Assembly (NCBI RefSeq): GCF_004122115.1
Contig: NZ_SBKP01000007.1
Coordinates: forward strand, 82,529 to 146,528
Source of the DNA: Sphingobium fluviale
GTDB lineage: Bacteria > Pseudomonadota > Alphaproteobacteria > Sphingomonadales > Sphingomonadaceae
DNA: 64,000 nt
Direction of reading: 5' to 3'
A program made the position numbers and the translations under genes. A model generated the notes under the pieces. The model did not search any database. It was given only the letters and a program-made list of their open reading frames with translations, and was not told where the DNA came from. The number at the start of each line of letters is the position of its first letter. The first letter of the stretch is position 1. Shown here piece by piece: positions 27,820 to 36,084 of this stretch.

Positions 27820-28959
27820 ATGAGCGCGCAAGTCGATTTCTATGAGCTGCTGGGTGTGGAGCGCACCGCCGATGGCGCGACGATCAAGTCTGCCTATCGC
27901 AAGCTCGCCATGCAGTGCCACCCGGACAAGAATCCGGGCTGCAAGGAAAGCGAAGCCAAGTTCAAGGCGATCAGCCACGCCTATGATTGCCTGAAAGACG
28001 ATCAGAAGCGCGCGGCCTATGACCGCTATGGCCATGCCGCGTTCGAAAATGGCGGGCCGGGGGGGCAGGGCGGCTTTGGCGGCGGCGCCGGTTTCTCAGA
28101 CCTGGGCGATATTTTCGAGACGATTTTCGGCGGCAGCGGCTTTGGCGGCGGGCGTGGGCGGCAGCAACAGCGGCGCGGCGCAGACCTGCGCTATGACCTT
28201 GAGGTCAGCCTCGAAGAAGCCTTCACCGGCAAGACGCAGGAAATCTCGATCGAGGTTTCCGCCTCATGCGGCGAGTGCGATGGATCGGGCGCGACGCCGG
28301 GCACCGGCACCCGCGCCTGCACCACCTGCGGCGGCCACGGCCAGGTGCGCGCGCAGCAGGGCTTTTTCGTGGTCGAGCGCACCTGCCCGGCCTGCCACGG
28401 CGCGGGCAAGGTGATCGAAAGCCCCTGCCGCGCCTGCCGGGGCGAAGGGCGGGTGGACAAGCCCAAGACGCTTTCTGTCAACATTCCGGCGGGCGTGGAC
28501 GAAGGCACGCGCATCCGCCTCACTGGCGAGGGCGAAGCGGGCGCGCGCGGTGCGCCTCCGGGTGATCTCTATATTTTCGTGCATTTGAAGCGCCACCGCG
28601 TGTTCGAGCGCGATGGCACGACCCTGTTCTGCCGCGCGCCGGTGAGCTTTACCACGGCGGCGCTGGGCGGCGAGATCGAGGTGCCGGGGCTGGACCGCGA
28701 GGTGGTGAAGATCAAGATCCCGGCGGGCATCCAGTCCGGCAAGCAACTGCGCCAGCGCGGCGCGGGCATGCCTGCGCTCAATTCACGCGGCGCGCGCGGC
28801 GACATGGTGGTGCAGATCGATGTCGAGACGCCGACGCGGCTGAGCGCCAAGCAGAAGGAACTGCTGGAGCAATTCCGCGCGACGGAGACGGGCGACGAAT
28901 GTCCGGCATCGAGCGGATTTTTCAGCAAGCTGAAAGAGATGTGGGACGATTTGGGTTGA
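27820..28959 (+). CDS. dnaJ: Molecular chaperone DnaJ
   Basis: DnaJ, 379 residues, type I. The J-domain has DFYELLGVERTADGATIKSA and the HPD in CHPDKNPG; a Gly/Phe-rich region (GGQGGFGGGAGF) follows; the zinc domain has four CxxCxGxG repeats (CGECDGSG, CTTCGGHG, CPACHGAG, CRACRGEG); the C-terminal substrate domain is complete. Second gene of the dnaKJ operon. Confidence 0.98.
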   Translation: MSAQVDFYELLGVERTADGATIKSAYRKLAMQCHPDKNPGCKESEAKFKAISHAYDCLKDDQKRAAYDRYGHAAFENGGPGGQGGFGGGAGFSDLGDIFETIFGGSGFGGGRGRQQQRRGADLRYDLEVSLEEAFTGKTQEISIEVSASCGECDGSGATPGTGTRACTTCGGHGQVRAQQGFFVVERTCPACHGAGKVIESPCRACRGEGRVDKPKTLSVNIPAGVDEGTRIRLTGEGEAGARGAPPGDLYIFVHLKRHRVFERDGTTLFCRAPVSFTTAALGGEIEVPGLDREVVKIKIPAGIQSGKQLRQRGAGMPALNSRGARGDMVVQIDVETPTRLSAKQKELLEQFRATETGDECPASSGFFSKLKEMWDDLG

Positions 28960-28996
28960 ACTATTTTCAATCGGTTTATGGTCAGGTTGCAAACAT

Positions 28997-29572
28997 TTAT
29001 TTAGTTACATAGGAGGTTATTATACCTTCATAGATTTGTTCGAGAACACCTTTAATAAATTTATGTATATCGATTTCTAATTCGTGGATTCTTTTATAAA
29101 TATTAATGAAATCACTTTCATTCCATTTTGAAATTTCATGTGATTTGTCGATTTTTAGAATGAATTCTGGTAAATGTTCTGACCAGGCCCATACCGAATG
29201 TATGGCGATGTTCCGGTCGCGTGCTCTCTTATAGAGACGCTTCGAAAGAATGTTCCATTCTCCGATTAGCCCGCTAGTCTCCAATACCTTGCCTAGAATT
29301 GCATCTACGACTTTTATTCGCGCTCGGATTGTTTCGGTTTCTTGCATGGCTGTTGAAATAATCCAATTCGGATTGATGCTCCAACCATTGTCTGGCCTCT
29401 TCCCAAATGTGCCTAGTATTCCTGATATCATGGAGGCAAGCTCGTCCTCCAACCTAGTCCACGAGATAGCGATCAGTCCGATGGCTGCAACGCATTCGGG
29501 GCGATGGTCGCTCACCCATTTAGCGCCAACGGAATAGGATTTGGCTTCAGATCTGCTGATTGGTTGCGGCAT
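28997..29572 (-). CDS. Orphan AT-rich gene with HEPN-like RNxxxH motif
   Basis: A 191-residue, mostly helical protein I cannot place in a named family. The segment KRARDRNIAIHSVWAW contains RNxxxH followed by tryptophan, the pattern of HEPN-type RNases and related folds; SWTRLEDELASMI upstream also fits a helical bundle. The downstream two-thirds of the gene is strikingly AT-rich, with ATA, TTA and AGA codons, unlike both neighbours, which points to recent acquisition. GAGG precedes the ATG at 29572. No MNT-type antitoxin or restriction partner lies beside it. Function is unproven. Confidence 0.65.
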   Translation of the reverse strand: MPQPISRSEAKSYSVGAKWVSDHRPECVAAIGLIAISWTRLEDELASMISGILGTFGKRPDNGWSINPNWIISTAMQETETIRARIKVVDAILGKVLETSGLIGEWNILSKRLYKRARDRNIAIHSVWAWSEHLPEFILKIDKSHEISKWNESDFINIYKRIHELEIDIHKFIKGVLEQIYEGIITSYVTK

Positions 29573-29623
29573 ATAACCTCTTGAATATCAACAAGTAACG
29601 TAGCGTTTCCGCGTTTAGGGCCT

Positions 29624-31975
29624 TTATCCCCCCACAACCCCCTTCAGCTCCGCGATCAGCTCCGCGACATGGGTCAGGTGCGGTTCTTCCTCCGCCAGGA
29701 TTGCCGCGAAGGCCTTGAACTTTGCGGTGCGGGCAAGCTCGGCCGCGCCTTCCAGATCGCCCTCCTTCACGGTCGATAGCAATATGTCGATCATCCGCTC
29801 CGCGCCGTGGAGGCGGCCCCAGAGATAGTCGTTCTCGCGATAGACGCGGCTGAAGAACGCGCCGAAATTGTTGAACTCTATGCCTTTCAGCATCGCCGCC
29901 GCGCCGCCCGCGCGCAGCGAGGCGCAGTCGTCGGGCGAGATGCGGTCGACCTTGATCGGGTCGAACTCGTCCAGCCCCTCGCCCTGAAGCAGCGGCAGCG
30001 TCGCGATGTCGTAGAACGGGAAGCCGAGATAGGCGAGCAGCATCGCCCGCCGCTCCGCCTTGGGCAGGCCGGAGAGCGCGCCGGCCAGCATCTCCTCCAC
30101 CGCCACGTCCTTGGCCTTGAGGTTCCGCGCCTCGGCCAGCTCGGACAGGGCGTGGACCGGGTCTATCGCGGTCGCCTCGGCGGACTGGATCATCACCTCG
30201 GAGTATGAGTCGCTCGCCTCGCTCTCCTGATAGATGGCGAGCGCGGAATAGATCGAATTGCGCATGATGCCCACCGCCTCGATCAGCTCTGGCTGGGGAG
30301 TGTCTGCCACCTCCGTCAGGCGCCGGGCCATGAAGCGCAGGCGGCGGATGCGAAAGCCCAGATCATGATCGCGGAAGAAGGCGATGATTTCGGGCCGCGC
30401 GCCGCCCTTGCGCTCCTCGCGCATCTGATCCAGCCCACGCTCGCGGATATGCGCCCAGACCGACTGGCGGAAACGCTCGCGCAGGGCGGGGCTGCCGTCT
30501 CCTCCTAACCGAAACAGCATCGCCACCACTTCCTCGACGATGGCGGAGAGCTTCACCAGCGCATAAGCGGGGTAGGCAAAGCCGGAGTTGACGGCAGCGC
30601 GGGTTTGCGCCTTGGCGCGCCAGGTGGCGAGCCGATCCGGCGTGGGCCTGTCCAGGAACAGGGTGCCTCCGAACGTGCCCTCAATCTCGCGCTCAATTTC
30701 CTCGCGCAAGGCCTCTGTGATGCGGCGCATGCGGTGAATAGTGCGAGAGCGGGTTTCGATCGCCTCCAGATTGTCGCGGATCGGCTGCTCGCGCGGGATG
30801 TCGCTCAAGGAACCGAAGATGGTGCGGAAGAAGCCGGGCAGCGGCGGGGCGTCTTGTGTGGTGTCGCCCGCCTGCGCTTTGCCGTTGCGGTTGAGCGAGA
30901 AGGCGCGGCCCGATGTGGGCTTTGGGTCGATATAGACGAAGCGGCGGTCGATCTCGCGCCGGGCCGGGCGGTCTTTGAGCGCGCTGATCGCGGGGGCGAA
31001 GGGCGCGTTGGTCAGCACCGATCCGTCGATCAGCACCGCGCTCTCGGCTTGCCCCAATGCGCTTTGCTTGGGCAGCACGCGGGCAAGGAAGCGCGCGCGC
31101 CCCGGCCAGTGGCGCTTCATCTTGTCCAGCACCTTGTCCAGCTCGCGCACGGTGAAAGGGGGGAAGGCGCCGGGGAAGCTGGCGGTGGCACGGGCGGCGA
31201 ACACCAGCTCTGCCGCATCGGCGAGCGACCCTTGCCGCATCTTGGTGCGGAAGTTGATGGTGAGGCGATGCTCCATCTCGCGCACTTCCGGCGGGCTGTT
31301 GAGGCGCAGCATTTCCGGGTGGCCCTCGAAATCCGTCACCGTCACCATCAGATCGAGCGGGTATGAAAAGGGCAGCAGCGGCCGCTCCCGATGCGCGCGG
31401 GCCATGCTGTCAAACGCTTCCAGCAGCAGGCGGGTGAAGGTCTTGCCGCCGAAGGGTGGCTGGAACCAGCGCGAGCGCACGAAGCTGGAAAGCTTGCGAC
31501 GGACCTCTTCGCGGGTTTCGGGCGAGACGGTGCGATCTACCGCGTCTCCACGGCGGCGCGCGGCAAGCCAGACGAGGGGCTGCGCCCAGAATTTGGTGAA
31601 GCGCGCTGCCGGGCGCGCATCGGGATCGAGCAACTGCTCCACATCGGCATTATCGAGCCACAGATCGGTCAGCGGCTCCAGCGATTGCCCGGTTTCGATC
31701 GCTTGCGCCAGAAATATCCCGTTGATGCCGCCTGCCGACGCGCCCGCGATAATGTCTATCACCACGCGCACGCGCAGCTTGGCCTGCTCGTCTATGCTGC
31801 GCAGCAAATCGCAATAGACGCCGAGCACACCTTCGCGCCCTTCCCCATGGCCATCATGAAAATCGCGGCTTGCGCGGGCGAAGTTCCATATTTCCTTGGT
31901 GATGCCGTGCATATAGACGGCGAGGCTGATGCCGCCGTAGCAGACGAGCGCCAGCCTCAGTTCCTTCTCCCGCAT
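29624..31975 (-). CDS. Patatin-like phospholipase-related protein
   Basis: A 783-residue protein of the patatin-related group. The N-terminus has LALVCYGGISLAVYMHGITK (oxyanion-type glycine region) and the nucleophile motif GASAGGINGIFLAQA (GxSxG); the catalytic-dyad aspartate is probably in VLIDGSVLTNAPF, where the usual DGG/DGA is DGS. ARATASFPGAFPPF is typical. The long C-terminal half has no domain I recognise. Likely a cytoplasmic or membrane-associated lipid acyl hydrolase. Upstream, toward 32169, lies a 130-bp palindrome. Confidence 0.85.
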   Translation of the reverse strand: MREKELRLALVCYGGISLAVYMHGITKEIWNFARASRDFHDGHGEGREGVLGVYCDLLRSIDEQAKLRVRVVIDIIAGASAGGINGIFLAQAIETGQSLEPLTDLWLDNADVEQLLDPDARPAARFTKFWAQPLVWLAARRRGDAVDRTVSPETREEVRRKLSSFVRSRWFQPPFGGKTFTRLLLEAFDSMARAHRERPLLPFSYPLDLMVTVTDFEGHPEMLRLNSPPEVREMEHRLTINFRTKMRQGSLADAAELVFAARATASFPGAFPPFTVRELDKVLDKMKRHWPGRARFLARVLPKQSALGQAESAVLIDGSVLTNAPFAPAISALKDRPARREIDRRFVYIDPKPTSGRAFSLNRNGKAQAGDTTQDAPPLPGFFRTIFGSLSDIPREQPIRDNLEAIETRSRTIHRMRRITEALREEIEREIEGTFGGTLFLDRPTPDRLATWRAKAQTRAAVNSGFAYPAYALVKLSAIVEEVVAMLFRLGGDGSPALRERFRQSVWAHIRERGLDQMREERKGGARPEIIAFFRDHDLGFRIRRLRFMARRLTEVADTPQPELIEAVGIMRNSIYSALAIYQESEASDSYSEVMIQSAEATAIDPVHALSELAEARNLKAKDVAVEEMLAGALSGLPKAERRAMLLAYLGFPFYDIATLPLLQGEGLDEFDPIKVDRISPDDCASLRAGGAAAMLKGIEFNNFGAFFSRVYRENDYLWGRLHGAERMIDILLSTVKEGDLEGAAELARTAKFKAFAAILAEEEPHLTHVAELIAELKGVVGG

Positions 31976-32039
31976 GAAGAGAGACTGTCATGTTCGTAAG
32001 GACTTGTCGAGTGGGTAGGACGTGACCGTTCTAGGGCCG

Positions 32040-32169
32040 ATCGACATTCAGCCCTGACGGCCTGCAAATGGCTATTTTCCGTGCTTCCGGTGCTCACGTA
32101 CCTGTAGTACGCTGCGCTCCGGGTCACGCAAAACCACCATTTTCGTCACGTCATCATCTGAATGTCGAT
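32040..32169. repeat. 130-bp imperfect palindrome, family 1 copy B
   Basis: Perfect outer arms ATCGACATTCAG (32040-32051) and CTGAATGTCGAT (32158-32169) enclose an imperfect palindrome with centre GTACCTGTAGTACG. The core CTTCCGGTGCTCACGTACCT, GTACGCTGCGCTCCGG and CCACCATTTTCG are shared with 17600-17729, while the outer arms differ, yet each copy keeps its own arm complementarity. It fills the gap between two minus-strand genes. Confidence 0.8.
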
Positions 32170-32179
32170 TGACCCTAGC

Positions 32180-33178
32180 TTAGAACAGGCCTTCGAGCAC
32201 CTGATCGCGCGGGCGGTGGCCATCGACCCAGGTGCGGATATTGGCGATCACCTTGTCGCCGGTGGCGTTGCGCCCCTCGATGGTGGCAGAGCCCATATGC
32301 GGCTTCAGCACCACGTTGGAGAGGGTGAGCAGACGCGGATCGACAGCGGGTTCATGCGCGAAGACATCCAGCCCCGCGCCGCCGATGCGGCCCGTTTCCA
32401 AGGCCTCGATCAGCGCTTCCTCATCATACACCTCTGCACGGGAGGTGTTGATGAGATAGGCATCGGGCTTGAGCAGCGCGATGCGGCGTGCATCGATCAT
32501 GCCCCGGCTCTCGTCATTCAAAGGGCAGTTGATCGAGACGAAATCTGCGGTGGAGAGCAGTTCATCGAGCGACTCGACCCATGTTGCGTGGGTGGCGCGC
32601 TCTACGCTTTCGGGCAGGCGGTGGCGATTATGATAGACGACCGAGAGGCCGAACGGCGCGGCGCGGAGGGCAACGGCCTGCCCGATACGGCCCATGCCGA
32701 TGATCCCAAGCGTCTTGCCGCCAATGCGATGGCCGAGCATGCCGGATGGGCTCCACCCCTGCCAGGCGCCAGAGCGGATCAGCTTTTCCCCCTCCGCCAG
32801 CCTGCGCGGCACCGCGATGATGAGCGCCATCGTCATGTCTGCCGTGTCGTCGGTCAGCACGCCGGGCGTATTGGTGACGATGATGCCTTTTCTGCGGGCG
32901 GTGCCAAGATCGATATGATCGACGCCATTGCCGAAGCTGGCGATCATGCGCAGCCGCTCTGGCGCGGCATCGATCAGCGCGGCGTCTATATGGTCCGTCA
33001 CCGTCGGCACCAGTACGTCGCAATCGGCCATCGCAGCGGCGAGTTGATCGCGGCTCATAGGCGTGTCAGTCGGATTCAGCACGGTATCGAACAGCTCGAC
33101 CATCCGCTGCTCCACTCCCGGCGTCAGGCGGCGGGTGACGATCACTCTGGGGCGGGCGGGGCGCGGCAGCTTTGGCAT
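32180..33178 (-). CDS. D-2-hydroxyacid dehydrogenase, glyoxylate/hydroxypyruvate reductase-like
   Basis: A 332-residue NAD(P)-dependent dehydrogenase. The Rossmann motif is GIIGMGRIGQAVA; catalytic residues sit in NTSRAEVYDEEAL (Arg), AGLDVFAHEP (Glu) and KPHMGSAT (His). FGNGVDHIDLGTARRKGI is typical of the GyaR/GRHPR group. Glyoxylate or hydroxypyruvate as substrate is inferred. It starts six bases from an unused upstream ATG of the divergent SH3 gene. Confidence 0.88.
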   Translation of the reverse strand: MPKLPRPARPRVIVTRRLTPGVEQRMVELFDTVLNPTDTPMSRDQLAAAMADCDVLVPTVTDHIDAALIDAAPERLRMIASFGNGVDHIDLGTARRKGIIVTNTPGVLTDDTADMTMALIIAVPRRLAEGEKLIRSGAWQGWSPSGMLGHRIGGKTLGIIGMGRIGQAVALRAAPFGLSVVYHNRHRLPESVERATHATWVESLDELLSTADFVSINCPLNDESRGMIDARRIALLKPDAYLINTSRAEVYDEEALIEALETGRIGGAGLDVFAHEPAVDPRLLTLSNVVLKPHMGSATIEGRNATGDKVIANIRTWVDGHRPRDQVLEGLF

Positions 33179-33297
33179 ATTTATGCGCTATCGCCTTGCG
33201 GTGGCCGAGGTCAAGCGGAGATGGCACGAGACAGACCATGCTGCGCGCAAAGTTCTTGTCTTTCTACGAAGCTTGCCGCTATCTGATACGGGTGAGG

Positions 33298-33789
33298 ATG
33301 AGCAGCAGGCCTATGATTTCATGGATACCCCGTATGCTGGGCGTGGTGCTGATGGGCGGGGCATGCCTTGCCACGCAGCCTGCCAGCGCGGACTCCAAAA
33401 CGCCGCCATATTGGGCATCCATCTCCGCCGCAGAGGCGCGGATGCGCGTGGGGCCGAGCCTCGATTATCCTTCCAACTGGGTCTATCAGCGCCGCGATAT
33501 GCCGGTGAAGGTGGTGCAGGTGTTGGGCAACTGGCGCAAGATTGAAGACCCGGACGGCATACAGGGCTGGATGCATGTGCGCTTGCTGAGTGATGCAGCG
33601 ACCGCGCTGGTGAAAGACATCGCTGCGGATATGCGCAACAGCAGGAGCGACGATGCGCCCTTGCTCTATCGTGCGGAAAAGGGCGTAGTCGGCCGGGTGA
33701 GCGACTGCGCGCAGGGCTGGTGCCGGTTCGATGTGGGCGGCAAGGGCGGCTATGTGCGCGCCTCATCGCTCTGGGGCGCGGTGAAATAG
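33298..33789 (+). CDS. Exported bacterial SH3-domain protein
   Basis: About 163 residues with a signal peptide ending near ATQPASA-DSK, followed by an SH3b-like domain (ARMRVGPSLDYPSNWVYQRR; VKVVQVLGNWRKIEDPDGIQ) and a second SH3-like stretch ending WGAV. Proteins of this sort sit in the periplasm and may bind cell wall. The start is uncertain: 33238 and 33172 are in-frame alternatives; 33298 gives the best signal peptide. Confidence 0.78.
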   Translation: MSSRPMISWIPRMLGVVLMGGACLATQPASADSKTPPYWASISAAEARMRVGPSLDYPSNWVYQRRDMPVKVVQVLGNWRKIEDPDGIQGWMHVRLLSDAATALVKDIAADMRNSRSDDAPLLYRAEKGVVGRVSDCAQGWCRFDVGGKGGYVRASSLWGAVK

Positions 33790-33796
33790 TGGTTTG

Positions 33797-34915
33797 ATGC
33801 CCGATTTTCACACCGATGCCATCATTGTTGGCGCGGGGGCTGTGGGTTTGGCGTGTGCGCGGGCGCTGGCTTTGCGCGGGCAGCAGGTGGTGGTGCTGGA
33901 AAGCGCGGACGCCATTGGCCAGGGTGTTTCCTCCCGCAATTCCGAAGTGCTGCATGCGGGGATTTATTACCCCACCGGGTCGCTGAGGGCGCGGCTGTGC
34001 GTGGCGGGCAATGCGATGATCCGCGGATATCTTGCCGAGCGCGGGATAGGCATCGACCCATGCGGCAAGCTGGTGGTGGCGACGAGCGCGGAGGAACTGC
34101 CCCGGCTTGAGGCGCTTTATGCGCAGGCGCTGGCCAATGATGTGCCTCAGGTGGAACGGATCACAGGCGCGCAGGCGCGGGCGCTGGAGCCTGCGCTCCG
34201 TGCGGAGGCGGCGTTGCTGTGCGGCACTTCGGCGGTGTTCGACAGCCATGGATATATGCTGGGCATGCGGGGCGATATTGAGGATGCGGGCGGGAGCATC
34301 GCGCTGCGCACGCCGTTTGAACGCGCCAGCCGGGATGCGGAGGGCTTCGTCGTGCGGTGTGGCGGGGCGGAGCCGGTGAGCATCGGTTGCCGGTTGCTGG
34401 TGCTGGCGGCTGGGCTGGGCGCGCAGGCGGTGGCAGAGGGCATTGAGGGGTTCCCCGCCGCGTTGATCGCGGAGCGCCATCTCGCCAAGGGCAGCTATTT
34501 CGCGTTGCAGGGCAAGGCGCCGTTTGCACGACTGATCTACCCGCTGCCGGTGCATGGGTCGCTCGGCACGCATTACCGGCGGGACATTGGCGGTGTGGCG
34601 CGCTTTGGCCCGGATATCGAGTGGGTAGAGGGCGAAGATTACAGCGTCGACCCGGCGCGAAAGCCGCAGTTCGTGGAAGCGATCCGGCGCTTCTGGTCGG
34701 ACGTGAACGAGGACGCGCTGGTGCCGGACTATGCGGGCATCCGGCCCAAGATCCACGGGCCGGGCGAACCGCAGCCCGACTTTTCGATCCTGTTTGACGA
34801 CGCCCACGGCTTGGGCGGGCTGGCGGCGCTGTTCGGCATTGAAAGCCCCGGCCTCACATCCTCAATGGCGATCGGGGAGTATGTTGCGGACGGCCTGATC
34901 GGGGTGAAAGGATGA
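33797..34915 (+). CDS. FAD-dependent oxidoreductase, L-2-hydroxyglutarate oxidase-like
   Basis: A 372-residue DAO-family flavoenzyme: dinucleotide-binding DAIIVGAGAVGLACARAL, then SSRNSEVLHAGIYYPTGSL and KGSYFALQGKAPFARLIYPL, both typical of LhgO/L2HGDH-like proteins, and a closing GIESPGLTSSMAIGEYVAD. It probably oxidises a 2-hydroxy acid and passes electrons to the membrane. The ATG at 33797 is used; a TTG at 33794 is in frame. Four-base overlap with the next gene. Confidence 0.85.
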   Translation: MPDFHTDAIIVGAGAVGLACARALALRGQQVVVLESADAIGQGVSSRNSEVLHAGIYYPTGSLRARLCVAGNAMIRGYLAERGIGIDPCGKLVVATSAEELPRLEALYAQALANDVPQVERITGAQARALEPALRAEAALLCGTSAVFDSHGYMLGMRGDIEDAGGSIALRTPFERASRDAEGFVVRCGGAEPVSIGCRLLVLAAGLGAQAVAEGIEGFPAALIAERHLAKGSYFALQGKAPFARLIYPLPVHGSLGTHYRRDIGGVARFGPDIEWVEGEDYSVDPARKPQFVEAIRRFWSDVNEDALVPDYAGIRPKIHGPGEPQPDFSILFDDAHGLGGLAALFGIESPGLTSSMAIGEYVADGLIGVKG

Positions 34916-36078
34916 CAGAGCCGCCGGTGCTGCTGGACGTCAGCCGCCTGATCTGGCGCGCGTGGATGGGCCTGCTGCCCACCGGGATAGACCGCGCCTG
35001 CATCGCCTATGTGCGGCACTATCGCGGGCGGGCGCTGGCGGTGGTGCAGCGTGGCGGGATTACGCGGGTGCTGAATACGGCGCTGTCTGAGCGGTTGTTC
35101 GATATACTGACCGATCCGCCCGCAAATATTCGATGGCGGCTGATGGGCTTGGCGGTGCGAGGGTTGATGCCCGGCAGCGGCGCGGGGCAGGGCGCGCTGC
35201 GCGGCGCGCTCTATTTCAATGTCGGCCATACCGGGCTGGACCGGGCGGGCCATGCGCGCTGGGTGCGGCGCAGCGGCATCCGCGCGGTCTATTATGTGCA
35301 TGACCTCATCCCGATCACGCACCCGCAATTCGCGCGGGCGGGCGTACCGGAGCGGCATGCGATGCGGATGTGCAGCGTATTGCGCCTTGGCGCGGCAGTG
35401 ATTGCCAACAGCGCGGACAGCGTGCAGGCGCTCGGCGCGTTTGCGCGTGACGAAGCCTTGCCGATGCCGCCCACCCTTATCGCGCCTTTGGGGGTGGAGG
35501 CGCATGCGAGCGCACCGGCGCATATCCCGCAAGATTCGCCTATCTTCGTGATGCTGGGGACGATCGAGGGCCGCAAGAATCATGCGTTGATATTGCGCGT
35601 ATGGCGTCGCCTGATCGCGCGGCTGGGGGAGCAGACGCCGCGCCTCGTCATCATCGGCCAGCGTGGCTGGCAGGCGGACGATATTTTTCGCCAGCTGGAT
35701 GAAGACGCGACGTTGCGGCCTTATGTGAGGGAGTTGGGCCGGTGCGACGACGCCGAATTGCAGCGCTGGCTGGGGTCCGCGCGGGCGCTGTTGTTCCCCA
35801 GTTTCGTCGAGGGGCAGGGGCTGCCGCTGATCGAGGCGCTGACCGCAGGCGTGCCGGTGATCGCGAGCGACCTCGCCGTGTTCCGCGAGACGGCAGGGGA
35901 GATCCCCGATTATCTCGATCCGCAGGATGACGCCGCGTGGGAGGCAGCGGTGACGGATTATGCTGGGCAGCATGGTGATGCGCGCACGCGCCAGCTGGAG
36001 CGTATGCGGGACTTTTCGCCGCCTTCGTGGGAGGCGCATTTCAGGATGGTGGAGAGGTGGCTGGAGCGGTTGGCTTGA
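34912..36078 (+). CDS. Glycosyltransferase family 1 (GT4-type)
   Basis: A 388-residue GT-B glycosyltransferase. The N-terminal domain has LLDVSRLIWRAWMGLLPTGI and VYYVHDLIPITHPQF; the C-terminal domain has MLGTIEGRKNHALIL and the nucleotide-sugar site FVEGQGLPLIEALTAGVPVI, with the E-x7-E pattern. Probably adds a sugar to a surface polysaccharide or lipid. Translationally coupled to the FAD oxidoreductase gene, an odd partner, so shared function cannot be inferred. Convergent with nasA, six bp away. Confidence 0.88.
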   Translation: MTEPPVLLDVSRLIWRAWMGLLPTGIDRACIAYVRHYRGRALAVVQRGGITRVLNTALSERLFDILTDPPANIRWRLMGLAVRGLMPGSGAGQGALRGALYFNVGHTGLDRAGHARWVRRSGIRAVYYVHDLIPITHPQFARAGVPERHAMRMCSVLRLGAAVIANSADSVQALGAFARDEALPMPPTLIAPLGVEAHASAPAHIPQDSPIFVMLGTIEGRKNHALILRVWRRLIARLGEQTPRLVIIGQRGWQADDIFRQLDEDATLRPYVRELGRCDDAELQRWLGSARALLFPSFVEGQGLPLIEALTAGVPVIASDLAVFRETAGEIPDYLDPQDDAAWEAAVTDYAGQHGDARTRQLERMRDFSPPSWEAHFRMVERWLERLA

Positions 36079-36084
36079 GAGCCT

